From: Planctomycetota bacterium
GTDB taxonomy: Bacteria; Planctomycetota; Phycisphaerae; UBA1845
DNA length: 43,864 nucleotides
Assembly (NCBI GenBank): GCA_013151185.1
Contig: JAADIU010000277.1
Coordinates: 13,053 to 56,916 of the forward strand
Reading direction: 5' to 3'
A program made the position numbers and the translations under genes. Of this stretch, positions 8,837-19,121 are shown one piece after another. Under the pieces are notes generated by a model. That model was not told the origin of the DNA. It saw only the letters and a list, made by a program, of their open reading frames with translations, and made no database searches. Position 1 is the stretch's first letter. The number at the start of each line of letters is the position of its first letter.

Positions 8837-9578
8837 TCAGTCCGCGTTCAGTTGCGCGAAGATGTCGTCGGGAATGTCGACATTTGACGATACGTTTTGT
8901 GAATCGTCGTGATCCTCCAACGCATCCATAAGGCGTACGATTTTTTTGGCGGCTTCCAGGTCAACAGCCACGGTGTTTTCTGCCACCATGGATACTTCGG
9001 CGGATGCGATGTCGATGTTGGCGGCTTCAATCGCGCCCTTCACCTCAAGATAGCTTTCAGGCGTACACATAATTTCGTGGCAGGTCGCATCGGAATCGAT
9101 GTCTTCCGCGCCAGCTTCCAGCGCGAGCTCCATGATCTTGTCCTCATCCACTGCGTCTGCCGCAATCACAATCACACCGCGCTGCTTGAACATCCAAGCC
9201 ACACTACCGACCGCACCAAGGCTCCCACCGGAACGCTCGAAAATCTTCTTGATTTCCGGGGCGGTTCGCGGTCAGCGCAGAACACATGACGGCTACTCCG
9301 CCCGGTGCATACCCTTCGTACAGGCATTCTTCGTAGACGACCCCGCCCAGATCACCGGTGCCTTTTTTGATTGCCCGTTCGATCGTATCGCGGGGCATGT
9401 TCGCCGACTTGGCTTTGTCGATCGCCAGACGCAATCGCGGGTTGGCATCGATGATACCACCGCCCATTCTTGCGGCGACGGTAATATCCCGCGACACCTT
9501 GCTCCACGCCTTGCTGCGTTTGGCGTCGGTGGCGGCTTTCTTATGTTTGATCGTGGACCATTTGGAGTGACCCGACAT
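8837..9578 (-). pseudogene. yebC: YebC/TACO1 family translational/transcriptional factor, frameshifted
   Basis: Two ORFs together make a YebC protein. The N-terminal part (from [23 protein letters not shown]) runs to SALTANR. The C-terminal part, in another frame, reads [30 protein letters not shown] and ends NAD. The frame changes near 9260. The family has NRNRT-x-x-E at this point, but here AACCGC runs straight into CCGGAA, so about four residues (NRTx) are missing. A deletion of 11 nt between ACCGC repeats would explain both the frame change and the missing residues. A +1 slip on CGC-CCC-GGA would restore the frame but not the motif. YebC-type proteins help ribosomes through proline-rich stretches or act as regulators. 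The canonical start is ATG 9578, with AAAGGA upstream, not 9614. A sequencing error cannot be excluded. Confidence 0.85.
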
Positions 9579-9683
9579 CGATGGGCGTCCTTTCAAATCG
9601 TGTGAGCGCGACAATCACGCGCCAATGTGTGCCCCCCTCACCGCAACATGCAGCTTGGGCATTAAGGCAGTTTACCCGGAATC

Positions 9684-12600
9684 CTACTTTTCGACGACGG
9701 GTGCGAGTTCGGGATCCTTGCCATCGTCTTGAGCGGCTAACTTTGCCTCCATGCTCTCCAGCGATCGCAAATCCGAATTGCGAGTCGGTGGCTCCTTCGT
9801 GCGATCGCGGGCGATTTCGATACCTTCGCGCCACCACTTTGCCGCACTCTCGCGATCACCCATCCGCCAGCAGGTGTCGCCAAGATGATCGCAAATGACT
9901 GGGTCTTCGCCACCCGCTCCGCCCTTCGCCAATTCAAGCCATCGGCGGGCACCTGCAAAATCGCCCTTCTTGTACAGAACCCATCCGAGGCTGTCGAGGT
10001 AGGCGCTGTTGCGGGGAAATTCACCGACAGCCACCCGAATCATCCGTTCTGCCCGATCCAATTCGACCCCCGAGTCGGCGAGCGTGTATCCCAAGTCGTT
10101 GTGCAACCCGATATTTGTGGGTTCCAACTCCAGCGACAGGTTCAACGCCTCGCGCGCTTCGGCAAGATTGTTCGCCTCTTGGTATGCGATCGACAGGAGA
10201 CTCAAAAAGAGAATCTGCTGCTCGATGTCGCCCTCGGCTTTCACCTGTGCATGCCATCGGGTCAGCTTTTCGACGGCCTGAGTCGTTCGCCCGTGATTGA
10301 TCAAGAGCTGCGCCATCGCCTGTCGAAGATATGCAAGCATCCCAGAGTTGCTGTTCGCCCCGGCGGACCGATCTGCAATCATGCGTGCCACAACGTCGAT
10401 CGCTTCATCCACCTTGCCAACCGCTTCGAGGCAAAAATACACCTGCTCTGAGAAAAGCTCAGCCGTTGGCGAACCCGAAGCCGCATTGTTTCGAGCAAGG
10501 GCGAGGGCTTCGTCGCGCTTTCCCGACGCACGAAGGAACTGGATGAACGCGATGTGCAATTGATCGCTATCCGGATCGGCTGCTATTGCTTCGAGAAGAA
10601 TTTCGGTGAATTCTCCGCGCTGCTCGGGGAGAAGGTCTGTCCAGATGCCTTCCGCACCCCCGCGCGCGTACCCACCCGGAATATCCGTTTCCCATAGGCG
10701 GATCAATTCCAGCGCCCGATCGTGTTTGCCTGCGGCTTGACATGCGCGGATCAATGCACGAAGAATCGCCAGGTTGTCACGCTCTCTGCCCCGCCACGCT
10801 TCGAGTATTTCGATGGCCTGATCGTACTGCTTTCGCATGAGCCGCGTCTCAACAAGTTCCGCTCGATACCGGGCAGCCTGCGATGGATCGATATTCGGAT
10901 CGTCGATCAATCGCTGCGCAGTTTCGATGGCTTCGTCGTAGCGCTGAATCGTCAAGAGAAGTTCGAGTTCGTTATCCTGCCACGCACGGCGACGCGGGTG
11001 GCGACGCAGCAATTGGCGTTGAAGTTCCAGGGCTTCCTCAAACTCGAGGTTTCGCTGTCTGCATTCGAGCAGCAACGCCAACGATGCCAGGTGCTTCGGC
11101 TCGATCGCCAGCGCAGCCTCAAAGGCAAAAACCGCCTCCTGCCAGTTGGACTCCTGCATGTACGACATGCCAAGCAACTGCAAGCTGTCTGCGTCTGGTT
11201 TTGAAGCGTCGATCGCCTGCTTGATCGTCCTTCGGAATCGCGCGTGGTTCGGAGAGTTGGCGTCGAATTCCAGCGCGGCGATGCATCGCGCGATCGTCGT
11301 CGCTGGAGCGCGGTGAAGGCGAAGTTGCTGAATCTGCTCTGCCGCAGCCCGCCGATCGCCACTGTCGAGGTAGCTCAGGCACAGGCTGCTTCGCGCGGAT
11401 GCGTTCGATGGGTCGATGCGAAGGATTTTTTCAAGCTGCCGACGGGCGGCTGCCTGCTCACCGCGTACAGAATATAGCTCTGCCAAGGCAGACAAAGCCA
11501 CGGTATTGGCGCGATGAAATCGCAGCGCCGATTCGTAGTGACCGACCGCAGAACGGGGATCATCCAACCCTTGGTAGGCTTCACCAAGGATGATTTCCAA
11601 CTGCGTATCCCGCTCCAGCTTCGGCTCGGCTGGGGCGGCAACATCGATGGCCTTTTGCCACGCCCACCGATTCAGATGGATCCGCGCCAATCCGATCCGC
11701 GCCGCGATGAACGTTGATCGGTCGTCGAGCGCTCGCCTGAACCAACTCAATGCCGCATCGCCCTTGTCGGCAGCAAGCGCGACGTGGGCCAACACGAACG
11801 ACTTCGCATAATCCAGTTTGTGTTCGGATACTGTACCACCCGTCGGGCCCGTCGAACCAGCTTGGAGTAATGCCTCGGCAACCTCACCCTCAACCAGATC
11901 GGTGATGAGCAGCACAATGTCAGGTGCCAACTCGGGCCGATTGCGAACGGCGAGTGCCAACGTATCCAAAACCAGCGACCAATCCTTAGCCGTGATGAAC
12001 ATCTCGACGGCAGCCCGCAAAACCTGGGGGCGATCCGGATGGCGTTCGACCAGGGCACGCATCAAATCTACGGCTTCTTTGTTGCGGCCAAACTCCATCA
12101 GAGCGGAGGCGTGCGCGATGCCGACTTTTGGATCTTTCGTATTGTCCCCCGCCTGCGAACTGAATTCTTTGATGATCGCCTCCGGACGATTCTGGTGGGC
12201 GTAGATCGCCGCGAGGACGTGGATGGCTTCGGGTTGGTGTTCGAGCGCTTTCTTGGCTTCCGCGATCGCCGCATCAAGATCACCCGCGCGGGCTAGCACC
12301 TTTGCGTATTCAAGCTGGCGCGGATCGGGTGCATCGGATTCGCCATACAAGCCGCGAAGCAGGTCAGCCGCTCGCTTGTACTCGCCCAACTGCGCGTATG
12401 CCGATGCGGCTTGCTCCCATGGAGAAACCCTGCCTCGATTCAGCTTCCTGAACAACAGGGCGTCGTCTTTGTCCGTCGGAAAAAAAGCGAACGAACTACG
12501 GATCCTGCGCTCGTAGGAATCAATCGCAGCCCTCAAGTAACCACTGGTAAGCAGTGTCTCGGCGAGATCCAAGCTAGCCAACTCCCCGAACAAGCGATCC

Positions 12601-13166
12601 GTCGGATCATCACTCGAACAAGCCAGGGCTTTGCGGTATTCGAGGATCGCGGTTTCGTTCTCAAACCGACTCGCCGCCATTCGGCCCAGGAGATAGTGAC
12701 ACATAACGTCATCGTCGCTGATAGCCAACGCTTGCTTGATGTGCTTGCGTGCCCGACGGATATTGCCCGACTCCCACGAAGCAAGCGCGAGTGCGCGCGT
12801 CACGCGCCGGCTGGCCGGTGCAAGCCGAGACGCTTTTTCGAGTTCGATCAAGGCTTCGGTAAATCGCTTCTCCTGTTTCAGCGTGGTGGCCCGATCGAGC
12901 GAACGCTGCGCACGTTCGGGAAGGGGTGCTTCCTCCACGCGAGGTGCAAGCGACTCCGCCGCACCCAACTCCACCGCCACTGCTGGCTTCAAGTCGTCGA
13001 ACGACACATTGGCTTTTTCGGAGTCAATTGCGACGGGAGGTTCGTTGAACAAGTCAACAACAGGCGGTTCACCTTCGGCGGCTAACGCGATCGAGCAAGC
13101 CGATGCGATTGTTACAAACAGGCAGGCCGAAACAACCCGCAGAAAATCATCAGTGAATTTGAGCAT
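9684..13166 (-). CDS. Large TPR-repeat protein with a signal peptide
   Basis: A 1160-residue secreted or periplasm-facing protein built almost entirely of tetratricopeptide repeats from about residue 85 to 1120. Typical units are AILEYRKALACSSDDP, LGEYKRAADLLRGLYG, QEAVFAFEAALAIEPKHLASL and ERMIRVAVGEFPRNSAYLDSLGWVLYKKGDF. The N-terminus (KFTDDFLRVVSACLFVTIASACSIALAAEGEPP) is a signal peptide with an ALA cleavage site. I chose ATG 13166 over 13217 because AAGGAG sits 7 nt upstream and the signal peptide is then terminal. TPR arrays scaffold protein complexes; no catalytic domain is present. It lies at the distal end of the nusA-infB cluster, about 100 nt from the EndoIII-like gene. Confidence 0.88.
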   Translation of the reverse strand: MLKFTDDFLRVVSACLFVTIASACSIALAAEGEPPVVDLFNEPPVAIDSEKANVSFDDLKPAVAVELGAAESLAPRVEEAPLPERAQRSLDRATTLKQEKRFTEALIELEKASRLAPASRRVTRALALASWESGNIRRARKHIKQALAISDDDVMCHYLLGRMAASRFENETAILEYRKALACSSDDPTDRLFGELASLDLAETLLTSGYLRAAIDSYERRIRSSFAFFPTDKDDALLFRKLNRGRVSPWEQAASAYAQLGEYKRAADLLRGLYGESDAPDPRQLEYAKVLARAGDLDAAIAEAKKALEHQPEAIHVLAAIYAHQNRPEAIIKEFSSQAGDNTKDPKVGIAHASALMEFGRNKEAVDLMRALVERHPDRPQVLRAAVEMFITAKDWSLVLDTLALAVRNRPELAPDIVLLITDLVEGEVAEALLQAGSTGPTGGTVSEHKLDYAKSFVLAHVALAADKGDAALSWFRRALDDRSTFIAARIGLARIHLNRWAWQKAIDVAAPAEPKLERDTQLEIILGEAYQGLDDPRSAVGHYESALRFHRANTVALSALAELYSVRGEQAAARRQLEKILRIDPSNASARSSLCLSYLDSGDRRAAAEQIQQLRLHRAPATTIARCIAALEFDANSPNHARFRRTIKQAIDASKPDADSLQLLGMSYMQESNWQEAVFAFEAALAIEPKHLASLALLLECRQRNLEFEEALELQRQLLRRHPRRRAWQDNELELLLTIQRYDEAIETAQRLIDDPNIDPSQAARYRAELVETRLMRKQYDQAIEILEAWRGRERDNLAILRALIRACQAAGKHDRALELIRLWETDIPGGYARGGAEGIWTDLLPEQRGEFTEILLEAIAADPDSDQLHIAFIQFLRASGKRDEALALARNNAASGSPTAELFSEQVYFCLEAVGKVDEAIDVVARMIADRSAGANSNSGMLAYLRQAMAQLLINHGRTTQAVEKLTRWHAQVKAEGDIEQQILFLSLLSIAYQEANNLAEAREALNLSLELEPTNIGLHNDLGYTLADSGVELDRAERMIRVAVGEFPRNSAYLDSLGWVLYKKGDFAGARRWLELAKGGAGGEDPVICDHLGDTCWRMGDRESAAKWWREGIEIARDRTKEPPTRNSDLRSLESMEAKLAAQDDGKDPELAPVVEK

Positions 13167-13270
13167 GGCAACGCTCCTTGCTTGTTGCGAACCACAATGC
13201 AGCGCCGACGATTCCATTCGGATCGCCCGATCCCCCGACCCACTGCCTGCCTACCTACTGGGCCACTTGC

Positions 13271-14056
13271 CTACTTGCGCTTCGCGGTTGCTTTCTTGGC
13301 GGGCGATTTCTTCTTGACGGCTTTTGTTTTGACCGGGGCCTTCTTCTTGCTTTTCGTCGCAGGCTTGGATGAACTTGCCTTTTTTGTCGGTGAGGCAGCC
13401 GCTTTCGCCGATTTGGGCGACTTCGGCGACTTGGCTTTGCCGTTTCCCGCAAAAATATTTGAACCGATAGCCGCATCCAAATCGAGGCAGAATGCCTTCG
13501 CGTCGGCAGCGTTGATGTGCCTCTCTAAAAACGATTGCACCTCCGCACCCGTCGCACCACCATCGACCAAATCGTTCTCCCGGAGGAACTCCAACGCAAC
13601 ATCGTTGATCGGAATCGCGTGCGCACCCAAACTCCAAAGCATCACCGACGCCATGGCATAAGGAGTGATTCCGTGGAGGCTTTGTAAGTACGCTTTGATT
13701 TCCCGCACACCCCTGGAAGCCAGGTGGTCCAGCGTGATGGTATACTCCAATTGGTAAATCGCGTTGAGAACCATCAACAGAGACTTCGACCGCTGAACGC
13801 TTCGGGGAACGTGCTTGCTGATCGATGCCGACACCTCAGCCGGTGTTGAAACACGAAGTTCGTTGTAATCCACCATGTCGTCGAGGATTCGCCTGAGCGC
13901 CTGCTCGGCCCGCGCGAAGGACGTTTCCTGACTGAGGATTCCGAGGATCAACTGCTCGACCGGGGTATGTGAACCGAGGCTGTCACCGCGTGCTGTCCCT
14001 CGAAACTTGGCATAGGCCTTCTTGATTTTCTTGGCGTAGGCCGTTCCGTTCTTCAT
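13271..14056 (-). CDS. Endonuclease III-like HhH-GPD protein lacking catalytic residues, with a histone-H1-like tail
   Basis: A 261-residue protein. Residues ~30-205 follow the endonuclease III fold: PVEQLILGILSQETSFARAEQAL matches the PFELLIAVLLSAQ region, and LHGITPYAMASVMLWSLGAHAIPIND matches the helix-hairpin-helix plus catalytic segment. The catalytic Lys of the GVGRKT motif is Tyr, and the catalytic Asp column holds Asn with Asp next to it. Only one Cys lies in the C-terminal region, so the 4Fe-4S loop is absent. The last 55 residues are Lys/Ala/Pro/Ser-rich (KSPAKKATAKRK), like histone H1 or Hc1 tails, and should bind nucleic acid. It overlaps the rbfA stop by 4 nt (ATGA), so it is translationally coupled. 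I infer DNA or RNA binding rather than glycosylase activity. Confidence 0.75.
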   Translation of the reverse strand: MKNGTAYAKKIKKAYAKFRGTARGDSLGSHTPVEQLILGILSQETSFARAEQALRRILDDMVDYNELRVSTPAEVSASISKHVPRSVQRSKSLLMVLNAIYQLEYTITLDHLASRGVREIKAYLQSLHGITPYAMASVMLWSLGAHAIPINDVALEFLRENDLVDGGATGAEVQSFLERHINAADAKAFCLDLDAAIGSNIFAGNGKAKSPKSPKSAKAAASPTKKASSSKPATKSKKKAPVKTKAVKKKSPAKKATAKRK

Positions 14057-14514
14057 GGCTGAACTCCGTCGTCTTGATCCGACTCCGTGGTGTCGGACTC
14101 GTTTGTCTGCGCCGGGTTCTCCCCGCAGCGCTCGCCCTCTTCTGCCAGTTTTTCGGCGCGTTCCTCCATCTCAGCCGCATTCGCATTGATAATTTCCATG
14201 ATCTCTGCGGCTTTCTTGATCGAACCGTCTGCGACGAACGCCAACTGCGGGCAAGTTCGGGCGGTCACACCCTGGGCAACCGCGCGCTGAATCAAGCCTC
14301 GGGCGCTGTGAAGACCGCGCATGGTACTGCGCTGTACCTCGTCGCTCCCCAGAACGCTGATGTACACCTTCGCCATCTGCAAGTCCGGAGCCACCTCCAC
14401 ACGGGTGACGCTGGCGAAGCGGCTAATTCTTGGGTCTTGAACCTTGTTGGCGATCATGTCACTCGCGATGTCGCGAATGAGGCTGGCCATCTTGTGCGTG
14501 CGAAACGATTTCAT
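14053..14514 (-). CDS. rbfA: Ribosome-binding factor A
   Basis: A 153-residue RbfA. The KH-like core is visible as MASLIRDIASDMIANKVQDPRIS, VTRVEVAPDLQMAKVYISVLG and LIQRAVAQGVTARTCPQLAFVADGSIKKAAEI. RbfA assists late maturation of the 30S subunit at the 5' end of 16S rRNA. The C-terminus has an acidic extension (ESDTTESDQDDGVQP) beyond the usual ~120-130 residues. The ORF track starts at a TTG (14532); ATG 14514 is more likely. Its position downstream of infB and DUF503 is the conserved arrangement, and it is coupled to the EndoIII-like gene by a 4-nt overlap. Confidence 0.92.
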   Translation of the reverse strand: MKSFRTHKMASLIRDIASDMIANKVQDPRISRFASVTRVEVAPDLQMAKVYISVLGSDEVQRSTMRGLHSARGLIQRAVAQGVTARTCPQLAFVADGSIKKAAEIMEIINANAAEMEERAEKLAEEGERCGENPAQTNESDTTESDQDDGVQP

Positions 14515-14574
14515 ATACCACCATCCGACCAAACACCAACCCAGTTGACGAAACTCCCACTCGGGCAGCGTTCG

Positions 14575-14856
14575 TTAGAAAATTTCCTTCTCAAAAGAGA
14601 GGAGCGATGCCGACGAATCCCGCTGCGCGAGGTCGGTGATCTGATCCAAACAACCGTGAACAAACTTCGCGTCCACAGAAACCATCGCGACAGCAAGTGC
14701 AGCCCGCTGACGAAGTTCGAGATGATCCACCTCTGCCACCGACACGTTGAACCGATTGCGGATGCGATCCTTCAAGCTCTTGATCGCGCGACGTTTGTCT
14801 TTGAGAGACATCGCGTCGTATACGACCAACTCCAATGTCAGTACGCCAACGACCAT
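14575..14856 (-). CDS. DUF503 (YlxP-like) family protein
   Basis: A 93-residue member of the DUF503 family. It has the family hallmarks MVVGVLTLELVVYDAMSLKDKRR and IKSLKDRIRNRFNVSVAEVDHLELRQRAALAVAMVS. In Bacillus and many other bacteria ylxP lies between infB and rbfA, exactly as here; the protein is small and ferredoxin-like, and its role (probably in ribosome biogenesis or translation) is not settled. A 60-nt gap separates it from the rbfA ATG. Confidence 0.9.
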   Translation of the reverse strand: MVVGVLTLELVVYDAMSLKDKRRAIKSLKDRIRNRFNVSVAEVDHLELRQRAALAVAMVSVDAKFVHGCLDQITDLAQRDSSASLLSFEKEIF

Positions 14857-14971
14857 CAGATGTTTGAGACATTACCCATACATGCTCTGCCCGAACCACA
14901 ACTCGCCAACGACAAGTCGCTATCTACCGGCCGTTGCCAGTAGGATCGATGCACACGGCGCGATATCCAAA

Positions 14972-15002
14972 GTAGGGTGCGTCCCGGACGCACCGAATAA
15001 AC
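14972..15002. repeat. 31-nt palindromic intergenic repeat, copy 1
   Basis: It contains GGTGCGTCCCGGACGCACC, two 9-base arms around one base, within a 31-nt unit that is identical to 19244-19274. It lies in the gap between DUF503 and the zinc-ribbon membrane gene. It looks like a REP/extragenic palindrome. Confidence 0.85.
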
Positions 15003-15019
15003 CATCACCATGGACCTGC

Positions 15020-16141
15020 CTACTGGTTTACTTTCTTGGACATCACCGCCCCGGTTGTCGGCTCGATTCGAAACAACCAGTACTGTCCATCTTCCATGCA
15101 GTAGCTAACCATACCCACACGCTCCAGCGCGTCGGTCACATACTTCTGCTGATCGCCGGCAGGCACACGATAAAAATCGAGTTCGCGCTGCGTCTCGATG
15201 CGATCAAATCCATACGCCTTCCTGCTCGGCAGACAATCGACGACCTGCTTCGCGCTAAGTTTGCGTGGCAAGAACAATGCCGTCACAGGTTCCCACGACT
15301 GCCCGTCAATCTCACACTCAAAAATGCGCACCAAGTGAAGCGCACCCCGCAGTTTTTCCACGCGGGTGGCGATGCTGCCATCGGGTACAAAAAAGTTCTG
15401 AACCAAACGATCGATGTCTCCATCGTTCGATTCGATCTGCCGACGGATATTTTCATACCCCGGCAAGCGCATCAGCGATGAGTGGTTCACCCGCAGTGCC
15501 ACCGCAATGGTATGTTGCCCAGGTCGAAGCCGAAGGGCTTTGTTCGTGCGGGCGTGCTTGTTCGCAGACACTTCACCCAGAATCGAACCGGTCACCGAAA
15601 ACTTGGGTAGGTGATAAATACCAGCACCCTGCGGAAAACTGCTGACATACGCGCCTTCCTGCTGGGCACTGAGCCTTTCGCTCAATAGGCCACGACGCTG
15701 CGACGTATGGGTCGGTTGGCCGCCTGGGGCTTGCGCTGGCGAATCTGCAACCTGAGTCGGCGCATCTTGGCTGCTACCACCGGTCAGCATGTCATACCAA
15801 GCGGGAACAAACGCGATGCCAAGATACACAATGATGATGACCACTGCGACGTAGGTCATTTTCATTGCAACGTCGAACGGATCAAACGCCTTGACCGGCT
15901 TGCCCGCGACCAAACGCTTTTCGTGTTTTTTCTGAACGCGGTGAACCTTCTGACCCACGCGGGTGGCCTGCGCGTCATACGCCCCAGTCTGCTCGACCTG
16001 ATCGAACAGTAGGTCGAGGTCATTTTGAGGCTGCTGGGTGACCAGCGCTTCCTTACCGCAATAGGAACACCGGACGACCTTCCCGGCGTCCTCGTCCCTG
16101 GCTCGAATGGTGTGGCCGCATTCGCCTTTGAATTCGATCAT
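15020..16141 (-). CDS. Zinc-ribbon, single-pass membrane protein of unknown function
   Basis: A 373-residue protein. The N-terminus forms a zinc ribbon (ECGHTIRARDEDAGKVVRCSYCGK). A basic stretch (HRVQKKHEKRLVAGKPVK) precedes one membrane helix near residues 95-113 (YVAVVIIIVYLGIAFVPAW). A proline/alanine/glutamine linker follows, then a globular C-terminal domain with a beta-rich middle (GSILGEVSANKHARTNKALRLRPGQHTIAVALRV) and no catalytic motif I can identify. The zinc-ribbon plus helix layout is common in planctomycete proteins. It occupies the place between infB and DUF503, where the conserved operon normally has nothing, and lies 136 nt from the infB stop. Confidence 0.7.
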   Translation of the reverse strand: MIEFKGECGHTIRARDEDAGKVVRCSYCGKEALVTQQPQNDLDLLFDQVEQTGAYDAQATRVGQKVHRVQKKHEKRLVAGKPVKAFDPFDVAMKMTYVAVVIIIVYLGIAFVPAWYDMLTGGSSQDAPTQVADSPAQAPGGQPTHTSQRRGLLSERLSAQQEGAYVSSFPQGAGIYHLPKFSVTGSILGEVSANKHARTNKALRLRPGQHTIAVALRVNHSSLMRLPGYENIRRQIESNDGDIDRLVQNFFVPDGSIATRVEKLRGALHLVRIFECEIDGQSWEPVTALFLPRKLSAKQVVDCLPSRKAYGFDRIETQRELDFYRVPAGDQQKYVTDALERVGMVSYCMEDGQYWLFRIEPTTGAVMSKKVNQ

Positions 16142-16277
16142 ACAAACATCGAGGCCTGAAACGACCTCCCAAGTTCACACTCACATCCGGCTTCGATGCG
16201 GATGCACTTCCCGAGTGACAAGATATGGCACTAGAATTACATTACAAACTATTTCTCAAGACGCATCAAACAAAGTG

Positions 16278-19121
16278 TCACGCCTCGTCCTTCTTCGCCA
16301 CGGAGTCCTCCAACGTGCGGGCTGTCTTGATGATCTCGTACGTTTCGATCGTGTCGCCCGCTTTGATATCGTCAAACCCTTGCAGTCGAATACCGCATTC
16401 CATCCCGTTGCGAACTTCCTTGGCGTCATCCTTGAACCGACGCAGCGATTCAAACTTGCAGTTGTCGCGAACCAGAACGCCATCCCGCAGCACGCGGGCC
16501 AAATGCTTGCTCGAAATCACGCCCTCGCGAACATAGCTTCCCGCAACCAACCCGAGCTTTGAAATACGGAAGAGTTCGCGGACCTCAGCAGAACCGCGCG
16601 ACTCGACCTTTTCATCGGGAGCAAGCAGCCCTTCCAACGCCTTCTTGATGTCGTCCGTCACGTCATAAATCACCTTGTAGCTGCGAACATCCACACCGCT
16701 TTGCTCGGCGAGTTTGCGTGTCTTCGTGGGCATCGTAACCCGATACGCGATGATGATTGCATCGGAGGCGTCGGCAAGGTGGACGTCGCTGTCGGTGATC
16801 GCACCGATACCGGCGTGCAAGATGTTCAGCCGCACCTCGTCGCTTGGGAATTTCTGCAACGTCTGCACCAGCACGTCGACTGAACCATCCACGTCGGCTT
16901 TGACGATGACGGGCAGTTCGCGAACGTCGGCACCGCTGTGGAACTTAACGAGGTCTTCAAGGCTGCGGGCTTTCTTGATGGATGACCGCGCATCCGAAAC
17001 GCGCTGGTGTTTGATCTCATCCGCGATTTCTTTGGCCCGCTTCATGTTGTCAACGGTGTAGAACACATCCCCCGACGAAGGCACCTCGTTCATGCCCCAC
17101 AGTTCCGCAGGCATCGACGGACCGGCAGACGGTGTGGCTTTGCCTGCGTCATCGCGCACCGAACGAACCTTGCCACAGGCATTTCCGCACACCACGATAT
17201 CACCGACAGAAATGGTTCCATCCTGGACAATCACCTGCATCACCGGACCCGCACCGTGGCGATTTTCCGCCTCGATCACGACGCCCGTACCCGGAATCGT
17301 CTTGTCGGCTTGGAATTCGTGAAGCTCCGCCAAGGTCGAAAGATGCTCCAGAAGTTCATCCACACCTTCACCCGTAGAAGCCGACGTGTGAACCACGTCT
17401 GTGTCACCACCCCAATCGCCCGCAGGCGTCAGACCGTGCTCGGTCAACTGCGTGTAGATCTTCGTCACGTTCTGGGTGCCAAGGTCGATCTTGTTCAGCG
17501 CCACAACAATCGGCACATCTGCCGCCTTGGCGTGGTTGATGGCCTCGATCGTCTGAGGCATGATGCCATCGTCCGCAGCCACCACAAGCACGACGACATC
17601 GGTCACTTGCGCACCCCGGGCGCGCATCGCCGTGAAAGCCTCGTGGCCCGGTGTGTCAAGGAATGTCACGGACGTGTCACCCACTGCGTAGTGATATGAA
17701 CTGATGTGCTGGGTGATTCCGCCATCTTCGCCCGCAGCGACGCGCGCCTTGCGAATGCGGTCAAGCAGGCTCGTCTTTCCGTGATCGACGTGGCCCAAAA
17801 TGGTCACGATCGGTGGGCGCCGCGTGAGGTTTTCACGCTCGAGCGCCGCGTGCTCTTCTTTGATCCTGTCCATGCCCGTCTTGGCTTTGACGATGGTGAC
17901 TTCCACGCCGAGTTCTGTCGCAACAAGTTCTGCAACGGGGGTCGGAATCTCGCTTGTGACAGCCAACATCAAACCGTGTTCGCGCTGGAAGATCGGGAAA
18001 ATCCGCTGGAACGGTACGCCCAAAGCCGAGCAAAACTGCTTCACGCTGATGGGTTCGACAAGTTCTGCGTGGGTGATCGGAGCCACCTCGACCCGTCCGC
18101 CGCGGCCACCCTGTTTGCTGCGGGCACGTCGCGAAACCATCCGACGACCGGTCGCACCTTTTAACCGGGCCCGTCGTTCGGCAAGGTCCTGGTTGTTCCA
18201 CTCACTCAAACGCTCGCCGGCTTCTTTGGCGTGCTGTGATTCACGACGCGTCGAAAGTCGCTTACCGGGAGCCTTCTGCTCAATGGGTTTTCCACCAGGA
18301 CCGGTGCGACGCTTCACGCCTCCCCGATCCTGCGTCGGAACCGGACCCTCTGCCTGAGCAGGTTTCGGCCCGCGATTGGCAGCCGCTGTCGCCGGTGCTG
18401 TCCCTTGGCTCACGCGGCGCGGTCCGCGCTTGGGAATCGCGTACTCTTCCGGCGCTTCATATCGAACGACGCGCGGACCCGCCAATTTTGCGGGGGCGGG
18501 AACGTTCTGCGGGCCGGCAGGTATAATGCGTTCAGGGGGAGCGGGGGTATCCTCAACAGGCGGCTTCGCGGGTGACTCATCTGCCACACCAGGGGGCGCC
18601 TCTGCGGCAACATCACGCGCATCGTCAACTTCGACTTGGTCAGGTGACGCTGCATCGGAAGTCGTCGCGGATTCGTCCACGGTATCGGGCAGCGATGAGA
18701 AATCGGTCGTCGCGGGCGATGCATCTTCCGCAACCGACGCCCCAACAGCAGACGTTTCAGTCGCGGACACCTCTTCCGCAGTGGTTGGTATGGGTGAATC
18801 CGGCGTGGCTTCTCCGGGTCGCTCCATTTCTGCAACAGCGGTGGACGGTTCACCGTCGGCGGTGTCGATTGTCGTGTCCGCCGTCGATTTGACCTTGGCG
18901 CGTTTCTTGACCTTGCTTCGGGCCTTCTTGAGATCGACGCGCCCCGTCTTTTCAACGACGTGAACGTGTGCGCCCTCGCTAAACCACTCGCGCACAGTCG
19001 CCTCCAAGCCCGGGCCCAAGGTCGACATGTGGTTCTTCAAGTCGATTTCCTCAGCCCGACACTTGGTCAGGATATCCTTACTGGTGACGTTCAATTCCTT
19101 CGCCAGAATGTGAACGCGCAT
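16278..19121 (-). CDS. infB: Translation initiation factor IF-2
   Basis: A 947-residue IF-2. The N-terminal IF2_N domain starts [18 protein letters not shown]. It is followed by a long low-complexity linker rich in Ala, Asp, Pro and Thr (~residues 80-340), including an Arg-rich segment ([19 protein letters not shown]). The GTPase domain has G1 GHVDHGKT (~residue 443), G3 DTPGHE and G4 NKID. Domains II-IV follow, with [16 protein letters not shown] and the C-terminal fMet-tRNA-binding region [18 protein letters not shown] chose ATG 19121 rather than 19172 because the family start MRVxxLAKEL fits there. It binds fMet-tRNA and promotes 50S joining. It is in the conserved order nusA-infB-DUF503-rbfA, but ylxR and ylxQ are missing between nusA and infB. 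Confidence 0.95.
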   Translation of the reverse strand: MRVHILAKELNVTSKDILTKCRAEEIDLKNHMSTLGPGLEATVREWFSEGAHVHVVEKTGRVDLKKARSKVKKRAKVKSTADTTIDTADGEPSTAVAEMERPGEATPDSPIPTTAEEVSATETSAVGASVAEDASPATTDFSSLPDTVDESATTSDAASPDQVEVDDARDVAAEAPPGVADESPAKPPVEDTPAPPERIIPAGPQNVPAPAKLAGPRVVRYEAPEEYAIPKRGPRRVSQGTAPATAAANRGPKPAQAEGPVPTQDRGGVKRRTGPGGKPIEQKAPGKRLSTRRESQHAKEAGERLSEWNNQDLAERRARLKGATGRRMVSRRARSKQGGRGGRVEVAPITHAELVEPISVKQFCSALGVPFQRIFPIFQREHGLMLAVTSEIPTPVAELVATELGVEVTIVKAKTGMDRIKEEHAALERENLTRRPPIVTILGHVDHGKTSLLDRIRKARVAAGEDGGITQHISSYHYAVGDTSVTFLDTPGHEAFTAMRARGAQVTDVVVLVVAADDGIMPQTIEAINHAKAADVPIVVALNKIDLGTQNVTKIYTQLTEHGLTPAGDWGGDTDVVHTSASTGEGVDELLEHLSTLAELHEFQADKTIPGTGVVIEAENRHGAGPVMQVIVQDGTISVGDIVVCGNACGKVRSVRDDAGKATPSAGPSMPAELWGMNEVPSSGDVFYTVDNMKRAKEIADEIKHQRVSDARSSIKKARSLEDLVKFHSGADVRELPVIVKADVDGSVDVLVQTLQKFPSDEVRLNILHAGIGAITDSDVHLADASDAIIIAYRVTMPTKTRKLAEQSGVDVRSYKVIYDVTDDIKKALEGLLAPDEKVESRGSAEVRELFRISKLGLVAGSYVREGVISSKHLARVLRDGVLVRDNCKFESLRRFKDDAKEVRNGMECGIRLQGFDDIKAGDTIETYEIIKTARTLEDSVAKKDEA

